Shown: in pieces, positions 1 through 5,893 of the stretch
How positions within the stretch are numbered: position 1 is the stretch's first letter
Layout: each line of letters begins with the position of its first letter
Assembly: GCA_001816655.1 (NCBI GenBank)
Contig: MHCP01000021.1
Span: 1 to 7,357, forward strand
Direction of reading: 5' to 3'
Source of the DNA: Candidatus Woykebacteria bacterium RBG_13_40_15
Lineage (GTDB): Bacteria; Patescibacteria; Microgenomatia; Woykebacterales; RBG-16-39-9b
Length of the DNA: 7,357 bases
Made by a program: the position numbers and the translations under genes
The notes under the pieces: model-generated
What the model was told of the DNA's origin: nothing
Databases searched by the model: none
Seen by the model: the letters and a program-made list of their open reading frames with translations, nothing else

Positions 1-38
1 TTACTACCAGCTGGGAAAATGTCACTTTACCCAACCTA

Positions 39-66
39 TTGAATTCGACCCAAAAAGTGCTATAGT
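39..66 (+). promoter_or_regulatory. Putative sigma70-type promoter in leader copy 1
   Basis: TTGAAT (39-44) and TATAGT (61-66) are separated by 16 bases. The same pair is conserved as TTGAAG...TATAGT with 17 bases in the second leader copy (2974-3002), which supports function. It now precedes only a dead lipoprotein start, but it could still supply transcription for the SRPBCC gene at 256. Confidence 0.45.
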
Positions 67-115
67 ATTGTATAGACAGATGATTTAGAGCACTCCCACA
101 TCAAAAGGAGGGATC

Positions 116-169
116 GTGATTCGTAAACCATGATATCTGATATTCTAAATCTTATTCTCGAATACCTGG
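116..169 (+). pseudogene. Remnant of a lipoprotein signal peptide
   Basis: A good ribosome-binding site (AAGGAGGG, 105-112) and a GTG start at 116 give only MIRKP before a TGA at 131-133. A second in-frame stop follows at 149-151. Reading through gives MIRKP*YLIF*ILFS, which lines up with the start of the leucine-rich-repeat lipoprotein (MICIPVRPILYILFL) and resembles that of the 5219 lipoprotein (MFRKSLYLILF). The lipobox region is no longer recognisable, and about four bases are missing relative to the intact copy. What the lost mature protein was cannot be told. Confidence 0.65.
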
Positions 170-255
170 TTTACAGGAGTGTGCAATCAAGAAAATATTC
201 ATAGAAAAACTTATCAGGTGGCAGAACCATTGATTTCCAAAACAAAGGAGATAAA

Positions 256-630
256 ATGAGAGTCCAAAAATCAATCGAGGCTTATGTTCCGGCTAATAAA
301 ATATGGCCTTTCTTCGTTGAACCTCAAAAGATCATGCAATGGTGTATTACATTCAAGAAGTTTGAATACACCAGCGATCAACACAGCGGCGTTGGAACGC
401 CTCTTTACATCGAGGAACAAGCAGGTGGGCCTCTGATGAAAATGAGGTTTAAAATCATCGAGTGGAAAGAAAATGAGATGGTCACTCTACGGATGGTTTC
501 TGGTCCCATGATGAAATCCTATGAGCAATCCTGGAAACTAGAGACCACTCCAACAGGTAGTCGCATAAATTTCAGGGAAGATATTGAGTTCTCCTTATGG
601 GGTCATTGGAAAGCTGTTAGATTCAATTGA
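256..630 (+). CDS. SRPBCC-fold protein, frameshifted C-terminus
   Basis: The 124-residue product reads as the SRPBCC (START/Bet v1-like) ligand-binding fold. It opens with the typical short first strand (VQKSIEAYVPANKIWPFF), then a Trp-rich segment, and ends in paired strands around KSYEQSWKLETTPTGSRINF. Members bind hydrophobic ligands, and this sequence shows nothing to identify a substrate. No signal peptide or membrane segment is visible, so it is probably cytoplasmic. The start at 256 follows AAAGGAG (244-250) by five bases. The family is usually near 145 residues, and here the long C-terminal helix is missing because the frame shifts at about 601-608. The missing helix is encoded in the next frame up to 697; restoring one base gives about 146 residues. 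Either the gene is freshly inactivated or the assembly has a one-base error. Confidence 0.8.
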   Translation: MRVQKSIEAYVPANKIWPFFVEPQKIMQWCITFKKFEYTSDQHSGVGTPLYIEEQAGGPLMKMRFKIIEWKENEMVTLRMVSGPMMKSYEQSWKLETTPTGSRINFREDIEFSLWGHWKAVRFN

Positions 631-697
631 AGCCAGGACATCTGTCGGAACCATTGATAAGATGCTGGTAAAACTCAAGAGTTTAGTAGAGGCTTGA
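605..697 (+). pseudogene. Out-of-frame C-terminal helix of the SRPBCC gene
   Basis: In the frame one base downstream of the 256 gene, codons from 608 read GKLLDSIEARTSVGTIDKML and continue to a stop at 695-697. This is an amphipathic, Lys/Leu-rich segment of the kind that forms the closing helix of SRPBCC proteins. It has no start or ribosome-binding site of its own. Dropping one T at 606-607 joins it directly to the upstream frame. It is therefore the displaced 3' end of that gene, not a separate gene. Confidence 0.75.
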
Positions 698-901
698 AGG
701 GTAATACCGATAGGATTAGTAGTCATTATTCGCTATACATCCTTTTAAGGTTTGAGACTCTCTTCGCTGAAATTGGTTGCGGTTAAATCGTAAGCTATTG
801 AGACCAGGATATTTTCAACATAATCCACGTCATAGGTGGCACGAGATTGCAGGAGTCTGTAGGATCAATATCTAGGCTCACCTAACGAAAGGAGCTGAAC
901 C
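698..901. other. Intergenic stretch with no recognised feature
   Basis: No open frame with a ribosome-binding site, no RNA gene and no clear hairpin terminator was seen here. The only functional element recognised is the AAAGGAG at 888-894 that serves the gene starting at 902. Confidence 0.5.
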
Positions 902-1498
902 ATGTCATGGTTACCAGCTTTTGAGATAGGGTTTTGGAACGCTTGGATTCTTATGCTTTACTTGCCATTCCATCCTCTCATCATGATCGTTATAGATAAA
1001 GCTGTAGGTACTGGTGAGATATTCAAGAAAATGGGTGATGTGCCTTATGAGAAAGGGGAGAAAAGAGCCTTCGTAATATATATGGTAGGTCTTTTTATCA
1101 TGATTGCTTATTCTATATTTCTTCCATTAAAGTTGGGTACAGTTTGGTTTTATGCAGGCTTGGCGATCTACCTGGTGGGGTTGGTGATGTTCCTGACTGC
1201 TATCGTTAACATCGCCACAACGCCCCTGGGACAGCCCTTTACCCAAGGGATGTATCGCTATTCAAGAAATCCTATGTTGTTCTCTGGTTTGATAACCTTT
1301 GTGGGGGTGAGTGTAGCCTCGGCTTCATGGATTTTCTTGTTACTTACAGTGGTAATCATGGTCGTGCAGACTTACACGGTAATTGCTGAAGAACGGGGTT
1401 GCCTTGAGGCTTATGGGGTTGAATATCAGCAATATTTGAATAGGACTCCCAGATGGATAGGGATTCCGAAATATCACACTTCTCCTACTGACAATTAA
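902..1498 (+). CDS. Isoprenylcysteine carboxylmethyltransferase-family membrane protein
   Basis: This 198-residue integral membrane protein has hydrophobic spans at about residues 11-31, 57-75, 82-104 and a long pair at 127-160. The C-terminal half carries the signature of the ICMT/phospholipid methyltransferase family: GMYRYSRNPM (116-125), then after the last span EER (163-165) and EYQQYLNRTPRW (174-185). Family members bind S-adenosylmethionine at the membrane interface and methylate lipid-like substrates. In bacteria the true substrate is usually unknown and no prenylated protein is implied. The ATG at 902 is preceded by AAAGGAG (888-894) at seven bases. The next gene starts 84 bases after its stop, so the two may be co-transcribed up to the hairpin at 1829. 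The N-terminal 55 residues are less conserved in appearance than the catalytic half. Confidence 0.88.
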   Translation: MSWLPAFEIGFWNAWILMLYLPFHPLIMIVIDKAVGTGEIFKKMGDVPYEKGEKRAFVIYMVGLFIMIAYSIFLPLKLGTVWFYAGLAIYLVGLVMFLTAIVNIATTPLGQPFTQGMYRYSRNPMLFSGLITFVGVSVASASWIFLLLTVVIMVVQTYTVIAEERGCLEAYGVEYQQYLNRTPRWIGIPKYHTSPTDN

Positions 1499-1582
1499 GT
1501 ACTTCTACGTAATAATAATTTCACCAATGATAATAGCACTATAAGAAACCATGATCCCAAATCAATATCAGGAGGTATATCC

Positions 1583-1780
1583 ATGAGTTATAAAACACTG
1601 CGGAATATTATGGAGTGGTTGGTATCTATTATGTTTATTGTCGGTGTTGTTACAGCGGCGTTAAACGCGACGTTTGCTGGTTTCACACCTATCATCTGGT
1701 TTCTGATAGCTGGTCTGGCTCTCATTTTGATAATCTGCACGGAGGTAACTCAGATACGTGAGTTCATAGAAAAGAAATAG
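1583..1780 (+). CDS. Small two-helix membrane protein of unknown function
   Basis: This 65-residue protein starts behind a strong AGGAGGT (1570-1576) six bases before the ATG, which makes it a credible gene despite its size. Two hydrophobic helices (about residues 11-28 and 35-52) are joined by a short Asn/Thr/Gly/Pro turn, and it ends in a charged tail (QIREFIEKK). No cysteine pair, signal-cleavage site or catalytic motif is visible. It lies 84 bases after the methyltransferase-like gene and just before a hairpin, so it is probably the last gene of a two-gene transcript. I do not recognise the family. A small accessory subunit or membrane-stress peptide is possible, but nothing shows this. 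Confidence 0.7.
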   Translation: MSYKTLRNIMEWLVSIMFIVGVVTAALNATFAGFTPIIWFLIAGLALILIICTEVTQIREFIEKK

Positions 1781-1828
1781 AGTAAAACAATACATTTGGA
1801 AACCTTGGTAAGATAATTTCTTATAGAC

Positions 1829-1857
1829 ATAAGGACAAGCATTTGCCTTGTTCTTAT
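1829..1857 (+). terminator. Hairpin, probable intrinsic terminator after the 65-residue gene
   Basis: ATAAGGACAAG (1829-1839) pairs with CTTGTTCTTAT (1847-1857) over 11 positions, including one G-T wobble, around a seven-base loop. It begins 49 bases after the stop at 1780. The T-rich tract is weak and partly inside the stem (TTCTTATTATGGTTTT), so termination strength is uncertain. Confidence 0.6.
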
Positions 1858-2005
1858 TATGGTTTTCCAGAATGGTTAAGTAGATGAAACTGATTGAAGG
1901 ATATAATGCAGATGGGAGAAATAATCAGCCACACCTGAAGCCATGCGTCAGTTAACATTGAAACCAATATATGTAAACCATTGGTAACTATAATTCCTGA
2001 AATCC

Positions 2006-2130
2006 ATCACCAAAGCCTCTCGTATTGATGCTGTCACCCTAGTTATCCAATATATGATTGTGGGATAACAGTGGTTGAGGCATGCAATGCAGTGGGTATG
2101 CCATGTTGCTCGCTCACCTCTACCTGGTAA
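2006..2130 (+). pseudogene. Degenerate helix-turn-helix protein relic A
   Basis: One frame from 2006 reads ITKASRIDAVTLVIQYMIVG and then hits TAA at 2066-2068. Shifting by one base, from 2065 the sequence continues ITVVEACNAVGMP to a stop at 2128-2130. Together this looks like the head of a small helix-turn-helix protein of the type with a VIQxMxxGxSVVEACxxVGMP motif, used by phage-like and transposition-associated DNA-binding proteins. One extra G at about 2064 would restore the frame. There is no ribosome-binding site, and the expected residues after GMP are replaced by CCSLTSTW. Two further fragments of the same gene lie at 4743-4910. The helix-turn-helix assignment is inference from the motif. 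Confidence 0.5.
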
Positions 2131-2165
2131 TTGGTCACTAAATAAAGCTAAAAGAGGAAAATCCC

Positions 2166-2642
2166 ATGAATTCTAATGTGGAAGAAATACGAGCTTTAAT
2201 GCTGCAATTACTCGATGTGACACAACGAAAGACACGGTTAGCACGCTCTGGCATCGATCCAGAAAGGGTAGTTTTCAACGATATCCCAATATGGCGCGTT
2301 CGGGATGTAGTTGGACACATTGGTGTATGGAATGGTGAAGCGGCACATTCACTCCGCGCGCATGCAATGGGCGGTGAGTATCACTGCATAGAATCAGAGA
2401 TGAAATATGATGAATATAATGCCGCTGCCGTCGAAGAGCGACGTGCCTGGAATATCGATCAGGTGTGGGCTGAGTATGAGGCATCCTCCAATGAACTTAA
2501 ATTGTTCGTGGAGACCGTGCCGGATGAAAATTGGAATACTGATATGCTGTATCCTTGGAATGAGCGGGGTACTGTCAGGAAATTAATTGAAATCATGATG
2601 AAGCATGAGGTTGAACACCGAGAGATCATGTCTGGGGGCTAA
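2166..2642 (+). CDS. DinB/ClbS-like four-helix-bundle protein
   Basis: This 158-residue soluble protein has the hallmarks of the DinB-like superfamily. The first helix (about residues 4-22) is followed by a W-rich linker and VRDVVGHIGVWN with His51, and the last helix carries HxxxH (His147 and His151, KHEVEHREI). In the family, three such histidines form a metal site on a four-helix bundle, and members include thiol transferases and the colibactin-resistance protein ClbS. The length and the PIWRVRDVVGH segment fit the ClbS/DfsB or maleylpyruvate-isomerase-like branch. No substrate can be read from the sequence. The ATG at 2166 is eight bases after GAGG (2154-2157). It stands alone between a pseudogene relic and an intergenic repeat. 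The C-terminus ends soon after the metal motif (MSGG), which is normal or slightly short. Confidence 0.78.
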   Translation: MNSNVEEIRALMLQLLDVTQRKTRLARSGIDPERVVFNDIPIWRVRDVVGHIGVWNGEAAHSLRAHAMGGEYHCIESEMKYDEYNAAAVEERRAWNIDQVWAEYEASSNELKLFVETVPDENWNTDMLYPWNERGTVRKLIEIMMKHEVEHREIMSGG

Positions 2643-2708
2643 CACTTTCTCGAGTGGAAAACGGTTCAAACACTGAAGCAGGTGCACGGATACCTACTCC
2701 CTGCCCAG

Positions 2709-2840
2709 GTGTCCAGGCGGTGCCCTATGGGATCATCGACACCGAGCGTAGCGAAGTTCAATTGTTAATACCCCCATATTCACTTATGGTCTTCTCACCC
2801 CCTCTATATAACTAGCTTTCAAACGAGCAGGAGGATAGGT
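2709..2840 (+). repeat. 132-bp intergenic repeat, copy A
   Basis: This copy matches 6176-6307 in direct orientation at about 90% by hand count (11 mismatches and two one-base gaps). A 32-base core (2733-2764) containing ACACCGAGCGTAGCGAAG is identical, and so is a 25-base block ending CACTTATGGT. Neither copy contains an open reading frame. It starts 67 bases after the DinB-like gene and ends 109 bases before leader copy 2. Confidence 0.85.
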
Positions 2841-2973
2841 GTTGAAAACCTATTCGTCTGAAGTCAATCGAATGAGAGGATGATAGCAGTTTGCCACCGT
2901 ATTTGCATTTGAGTTCTAATCTCACGCATGAAAGGATGACAATCGGAGGGGAAATACCACTTTTCCAAACCTA

Positions 2974-3002
2974 TTGAAGTTGACCCTAATAGGTGCTATA
3001 GT
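2974..3002 (+). promoter_or_regulatory. Putative sigma70-type promoter of the leucine-rich-repeat gene
   Basis: TTGAAG (2974-2979) and TATAGT (2997-3002) have an ideal 17-base spacer, and both boxes are conserved in leader copy 1. An overlapping TTGACC at 2980-2985 is an alternative upstream box but has a poor spacer. Transcription would start near 3009, which makes the upstream in-frame ATG at 3014 an unlikely start. Confidence 0.5.
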
Positions 3003-3038
3003 ATTTTAGATGAATGGTTTGGGGGATTCCCAGATCAA

Positions 3039-3052
3039 AAGGAGGGATCGTG
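3039..3052 (+). promoter_or_regulatory. Ribosome-binding site and GTG start shared by the lipoprotein genes
   Basis: AAGGAGGG (3039-3046), then ATC, then GTG at 3050. The identical AAGGAGGG-ATC spacing occurs before the GTG at 116 and before the ATG at 5219. This conserved arrangement, together with the signal peptide that follows, fixes the start of the leucine-rich-repeat gene at 3050 and not at the upstream in-frame ATG at 3014. Confidence 0.8.
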
Positions 3053-4681
3053 ATTTGTATACCAGTTCGCCCGATATTGTATATCTTGTTCTTGGTAGCT
3101 ATCCTGGCAGCTTGTTCCAAGCCTACAGAAATCGCTACGATACCACCCCCAATGGCAACTCAGGTGCCAGCGACCAAAACCTTACCTCCTCCCACGGATA
3201 CTCCAGCTATGCCAACGCTGACCCTAGAGCAATCTCAAACTGCATCCTCAATAAACGAAATTCCCCAGGCTGAGCTTGAAGCCCTCGTTGCCTTGTACAA
3301 TAGTACCGGTGGAAAAAAAAGCTGGTTATATTGGACAGACCACACGAACTGGTGGGTAACGAATACACCCAGCAACTGGTATGGCTTGACAGTAAGTGAT
3401 GGGCATATTATTAGTATAAAGCTTTCTGAAAATCAGTTGACTGGCACTATACCATTAGAAACCGGAAACTTGAATGCCCTGGAAAGCCTCGACTTTAATC
3501 ATAATGTTATAAGTGGCGATATTCCAGAGGAAATTGCGAGCCTGACTGCTCTTGAGTATCTGAATTTAAGTGGCAACGAGCTAACTGGTGGTGTTCCAAC
3601 ATGGTTGGAAAATCTGACTGCTCTGAGAGAACTGTATCTTTCTGAAAATTATTTGACAGGCACTATACCATTAGAAATCGGAAACCTGACTGCTCTAAGA
3701 GAACTGTATCTTTCTGAAAATCAGTTGACTGGCACTATACCAGTAGAAATCGGAAACTTGAATGCCCTGGAGAGCCTCGACTTCAATAATAATGATATAG
3801 GTGGCGATATTCCAGAGGAAATTGCGAGCCTGACTGCTCTTGAGTATCTAGGTTTATGTTGCAACCAGCTAACTGGTGGTGTTCCAACATGGTTGGAAAA
3901 TCTGACTGCTATCAGAGAACTGTATCTTTCTTTAAACCAATTAGGTGGCAGCATACCACCTGGGCTCGGGAAACTAACAGCTCTTGAGACCCTGGCATTA
4001 GGTGGCAACCAGCTCACAGGTACTATCCCTCCGGAGTTGGGAAATCTGACTGCACTAAAGCTCCTATCCGTCGAGCATAACCAGCTGACAGGCAATATCC
4101 CATCTATACTTAGTAATTTAACTTCCTTGGAGTATTTAGGGCTTGAGACCAATGAATTTATCGGTAGTATACCTTCCTGGATAGGTAATTTGACCGCTCT
4201 CCGAGATCTCTCGCTTGGAGCCAATCAATTAACTGGCAACATACCCATCGAGCTGGGTAACCTGACTGCACTGACAACTATAAATTTAGGTGATAACCAA
4301 TTGACCGGAAATATACCATCAGAACTAGGAAACCTACCGGCTCTTGAATGGCTCAACTTAGAGGGAAACCAGTTAAGTGGCAGCATCCCACCAGAGCTGG
4401 GTAATTTCGCAACATCAATCCGATTTGGACTGATTCTTAACTCCAACCAGTTGAGTGGAGAGATTCCCCAAGAACTGGGGAACCTAACAAACATGTATGT
4501 GTTGCATATCCAAGGCAACCCATTATTGAGTGGAAGCATCCCACTCAGTTTTGTCAACTTGACCCAGCTAGACGGATTTTATTTCTTCAACACAAACCTT
4601 TGTGAGCCACCTGACCCTGCATACCAGTCTTGGAAAGCTACCGTTTTGGATTACCAGGGCACGGGAGTCATTTGTCCTTGA
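3050..4681 (+). CDS. Leucine-rich-repeat lipoprotein (plant-type LRRs)
   Basis: The 543-residue product begins with a lipoprotein signal (hydrophobic residues 9-21, lipobox LAAC, lipidated Cys22), so it should be anchored outside the membrane. A Pro/Thr linker (about 23-65) leads to an N-terminal cap with ALVALYNSTGG and a Trp-rich segment ending SNWYGLTV. Then come 16 repeats of about 24 residues (119-505) on the pattern ALxxLxLxxNQLTGxIPxEL, which is the plant-type consensus, and a C-terminal cap (506-543) with two cysteines (NLCEPPDP and GVICP). Such arrays form curved binding surfaces; the likely role is surface recognition or adhesion, with ligand unknown. The GTG start is chosen because it follows AAGGAGGG and opens the signal peptide; starting at 3014 would add 12 non-signal residues. 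Repeats 1-4 and 5-8 are a recent duplication. Repeat 7 has an unusual Cys-Cys pair (LGLCCNQ). Confidence 0.9.
   Translation: MICIPVRPILYILFLVAILAACSKPTEIATIPPPMATQVPATKTLPPPTDTPAMPTLTLEQSQTASSINEIPQAELEALVALYNSTGGKKSWLYWTDHTNWWVTNTPSNWYGLTVSDGHIISIKLSENQLTGTIPLETGNLNALESLDFNHNVISGDIPEEIASLTALEYLNLSGNELTGGVPTWLENLTALRELYLSENYLTGTIPLEIGNLTALRELYLSENQLTGTIPVEIGNLNALESLDFNNNDIGGDIPEEIASLTALEYLGLCCNQLTGGVPTWLENLTAIRELYLSLNQLGGSIPPGLGKLTALETLALGGNQLTGTIPPELGNLTALKLLSVEHNQLTGNIPSILSNLTSLEYLGLETNEFIGSIPSWIGNLTALRDLSLGANQLTGNIPIELGNLTALTTINLGDNQLTGNIPSELGNLPALEWLNLEGNQLSGSIPPELGNFATSIRFGLILNSNQLSGEIPQELGNLTNMYVLHIQGNPLLSGSIPLSFVNLTQLDGFYFFNTNLCEPPDPAYQSWKATVLDYQGTGVICP
3422..3931 (+). repeat. Internal four-repeat duplication in the LRR gene
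   Basis: Bases 3422-3643 and 3710-3931 match at about 93% over 222 bases (15 differences by hand count), offset by exactly 288 bases. This equals four 24-residue repeats. Repeats 1-4 were therefore copied to give repeats 5-8 as one in-frame block. Repeats 4 and 5 also resemble each other closely at 72-base spacing. Confidence 0.85.
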
Positions 4682-4737
4682 CTGGTTATTGATTTGAAGC
4701 ACTACTAGCCTGTGTGGGTAAAGTAGAACCAGTCAAG
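4677..4737 (+). terminator. Large inverted repeat spanning the LRR stop codon
   Basis: CTTGACTGGTT (4677-4687) is perfectly complementary to AACCAGTCAAG (4727-4737). Just inside, CTACT (4702-4706) can pair with AGTAG (4722-4726), which extends the right arm continuously and leaves a 14-base bulge on the left. The TGA stop (4679-4681) lies in the left arm. No T-tract follows, so it may be a 3'-end stabiliser or a weak or factor-assisted terminator instead of a classical intrinsic one. Confidence 0.45.
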
Positions 4738-4742
4738 TGTGA

Positions 4743-4841
4743 GCAACTAGGAATGTAGTTACCCAGGTCATCCAACACATGAATGCCGGTATGAGCATTG
4801 TCGAGGCGATATTATGGATTCTCAGTGCGAATCATCAATGA
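4743..4841 (+). pseudogene. Helix-turn-helix protein relic B
   Basis: The frame from 4743 reads ATRNVVTQVIQHMNAGMSI followed by VEA, then changes to unrelated residues and stops at 4839-4841. It aligns with relic A (SRIDAVTLVIQYM...VVEAC), so both derive from the same gene family. An in-frame stop lies immediately upstream, and there is no ribosome-binding site. The family motif breaks off at the point where relic A continues with CNAVGMP. Confidence 0.5.
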
Positions 4842-4853
4842 TACAATGCCCTC

Positions 4854-4910
4854 ATGAATGCGATTACTAAAGCCTCTTGCACGTACGGAAAGGGCATTGA
4901 CTTGATATGA
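4854..4910 (+). pseudogene. Helix-turn-helix protein relic C (N-terminal fragment)
   Basis: The ATG at 4854 opens MNAITKASCTYGKGIDLI and stops at 4908-4910. The ITKAS segment is the same as the beginning of relic A (ITKASRIDAV), so this appears to be the N-terminal few residues of another copy of the gene. It lies after relic B, which holds the next segment. The order is therefore wrong for one broken gene, and two decayed copies are more likely. It is short, so the call rests on the ITKAS match and position. Confidence 0.4.
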
Positions 4911-5207
4911 TTTGACTTCAACGCATATTCACTTGAGGTATCGAGTAGAATCCAATCCTAAGTGATAATCCATAGCTCTACTAATGGTATCTGCATGATA
5001 CTTGAAGAGAATGGAGTGTAGCTAATTTCAACTTGAAATGTTGACGCGGGGGTATGGTGTATTCTCAAACTCGCATCTATAATAGTAATGCCAAGAGTTA
5101 TCACAATAATATTGAGTTTTCCTGTTACTTCGACGTGACACATTTAACAATCTTGGTTTGAGGATTAGTGGGATAAAAACTCTGATGCATTAAATGAACA
5201 ATACAAC
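4911..5207. other. Gene-free stretch before the second lipoprotein
   Basis: I see no open frame with a start signal, no RNA gene and no strong hairpin. A reverse-strand frame at 4958-5143 lacks a ribosome-binding site and any recognisable domain. The promoter of the gene at 5219 must lie near its end, but no convincing box pair was found; the leader of the other lipoproteins is not conserved here beyond the ribosome-binding block at 5208. Confidence 0.45.
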
Positions 5208-5218
5208 AAGGAGGGATC

Positions 5219-5893
5219 ATGTTTCGTAAATCACTCTACCTGATACTGTTTACGGCTTTGCTTCTCGTTTTCCTGGCAGCTTGTGCCATATCATCTCAGG
5301 TATCAGGAATAGATAATCCAAACTCTGTTCAATCCCGCGAACCAGAAGTAGCCCCAACATTGACCATCCAACCTACAGAAATTCCAATTATACCAACACC
5401 AACAGAAGAAGAAACGAGTGTCATTGAGACAGAAGTGATTGATTTATGCACAAATATCAATAACCCATGTGAATGCCTTGGCAGGAAGTATGAATATGAT
5501 AAAGAGCTGGGGGAAATAAAAGAAGAGTATATTGGTAGCTGGCATGCAGCAGCATTTGTTGGGTCTGGATATAGTGAACGTTTTGTGTTCTTTTCTACAG
5601 GTAATTATCTATTTTTTCCATCTCAATATGAATGTGATTCTAATGATGCGTCATGCAAACCGTCTCCTATAGTAGAAGGTGTTTGGGGTATTCAGGATAG
5701 TCAAATGATTCTTGCAAAAGATGGAGATATTAATAATATAAGAAGTATATTGGTAGGAGAAGTAATTGATTCTCCACCCGATGAGAGTCCGTATCCATTT
5801 AAAACATTTTTCGATGGAACTACTTATTGGTTATTATCAAAAGATACAAATGTGTGGAACCCAGACACAGGCGAGTTATGTGACGGATATTAG
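5219..5893 (+). CDS. Lipoprotein of unknown function, six-cysteine mature part
   Basis: This 224-residue protein has a clear lipoprotein signal: MFRK, a hydrophobic stretch to residue 21, and lipobox LAAC with lipidated Cys22, the same position as in the leucine-rich-repeat protein. A Thr/Pro linker follows (about 45-62, with PTEIPIIPTPT). The mature domain has cysteines at 77, 84, 86, 139, 146 and 221, suggesting disulfides outside the cell. The middle (GSWHAAAFVG at 106-115, ERFVFFSTGNYLFF at 120-133, then GVWGIQDSQMIL at 154-165) has the alternating strand pattern of small lipocalin-like beta-barrels. That is only a resemblance and I do not recognise the family. The ATG at 5219 follows AAGGAGGG-ATC (5208-5218), the arrangement used by the other lipoprotein starts here. 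It lies alone, 283 bases before repeat copy B. Confidence 0.82.
   Translation: MFRKSLYLILFTALLLVFLAACAISSQVSGIDNPNSVQSREPEVAPTLTIQPTEIPIIPTPTEEETSVIETEVIDLCTNINNPCECLGRKYEYDKELGEIKEEYIGSWHAAAFVGSGYSERFVFFSTGNYLFFPSQYECDSNDASCKPSPIVEGVWGIQDSQMILAKDGDINNIRSILVGEVIDSPPDESPYPFKTFFDGTTYWLLSKDTNVWNPDTGELCDGY

Larger units (their letters stand above)
13..169 (+). repeat. Leader + signal-peptide repeat, copy 1 (decayed)
   Basis: This stretch aligns almost end to end with 2949-3107, the upstream region and signal-peptide start of the leucine-rich-repeat lipoprotein gene. Shared blocks include AACCTATTGAA, GTGCTATAGTATT and the ribosome-binding/start block TCAAAAGGAGGGATCGTGAT, with only small indels between. 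In the other copy the block leads into an intact gene; here the reading frame is dead. The alignment is by eye. I infer a duplicated gene head whose body has been lost or replaced. Confidence 0.75.
2949..3107 (+). repeat. Leader + signal-peptide repeat, copy 2 (intact)
   Basis: This is the counterpart of 13-169. It spans the promoter-like boxes, the AAAAGGAGGGATC ribosome-binding block, the GTG start and the first 19 codons or so of the leucine-rich-repeat lipoprotein. Similarity fades near the lipobox, so the shared unit is promoter plus translation start plus export signal. Confidence 0.75.

Noticed and set aside
2138..2484. Reverse-strand frames over the DinB-like gene
   Set aside because: No ribosome-binding site and Cys/Arg/His-rich shadow composition; the + strand gene has the family motif.
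3014..3049. Upstream ATG as start of the LRR protein
   Set aside because: No ribosome-binding site, only about five bases after the predicted transcription start, and it would place 12 extra residues before the lipoprotein signal.
3010..3273. 87-codon + strand frame overlapping the start of the LRR gene
   Set aside because: It lies in another frame of a clear lipoprotein gene, lacks domain features and is low in hydrophobic core; it is a shadow.
3721..4557. Two long reverse-strand frames (167 and 110 codons) across the LRR gene
   Set aside because: They are the antisense of the repeated LRR units; their apparent repetition (GIVPVSWL-like) is simply the complement of the LTGxIP codons, and there is no start signal.
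4958..5143. 61-codon reverse-strand frame in the gap before the second lipoprotein
   Set aside because: No ribosome-binding site, signal or family motif; composition fits random AT-rich DNA.
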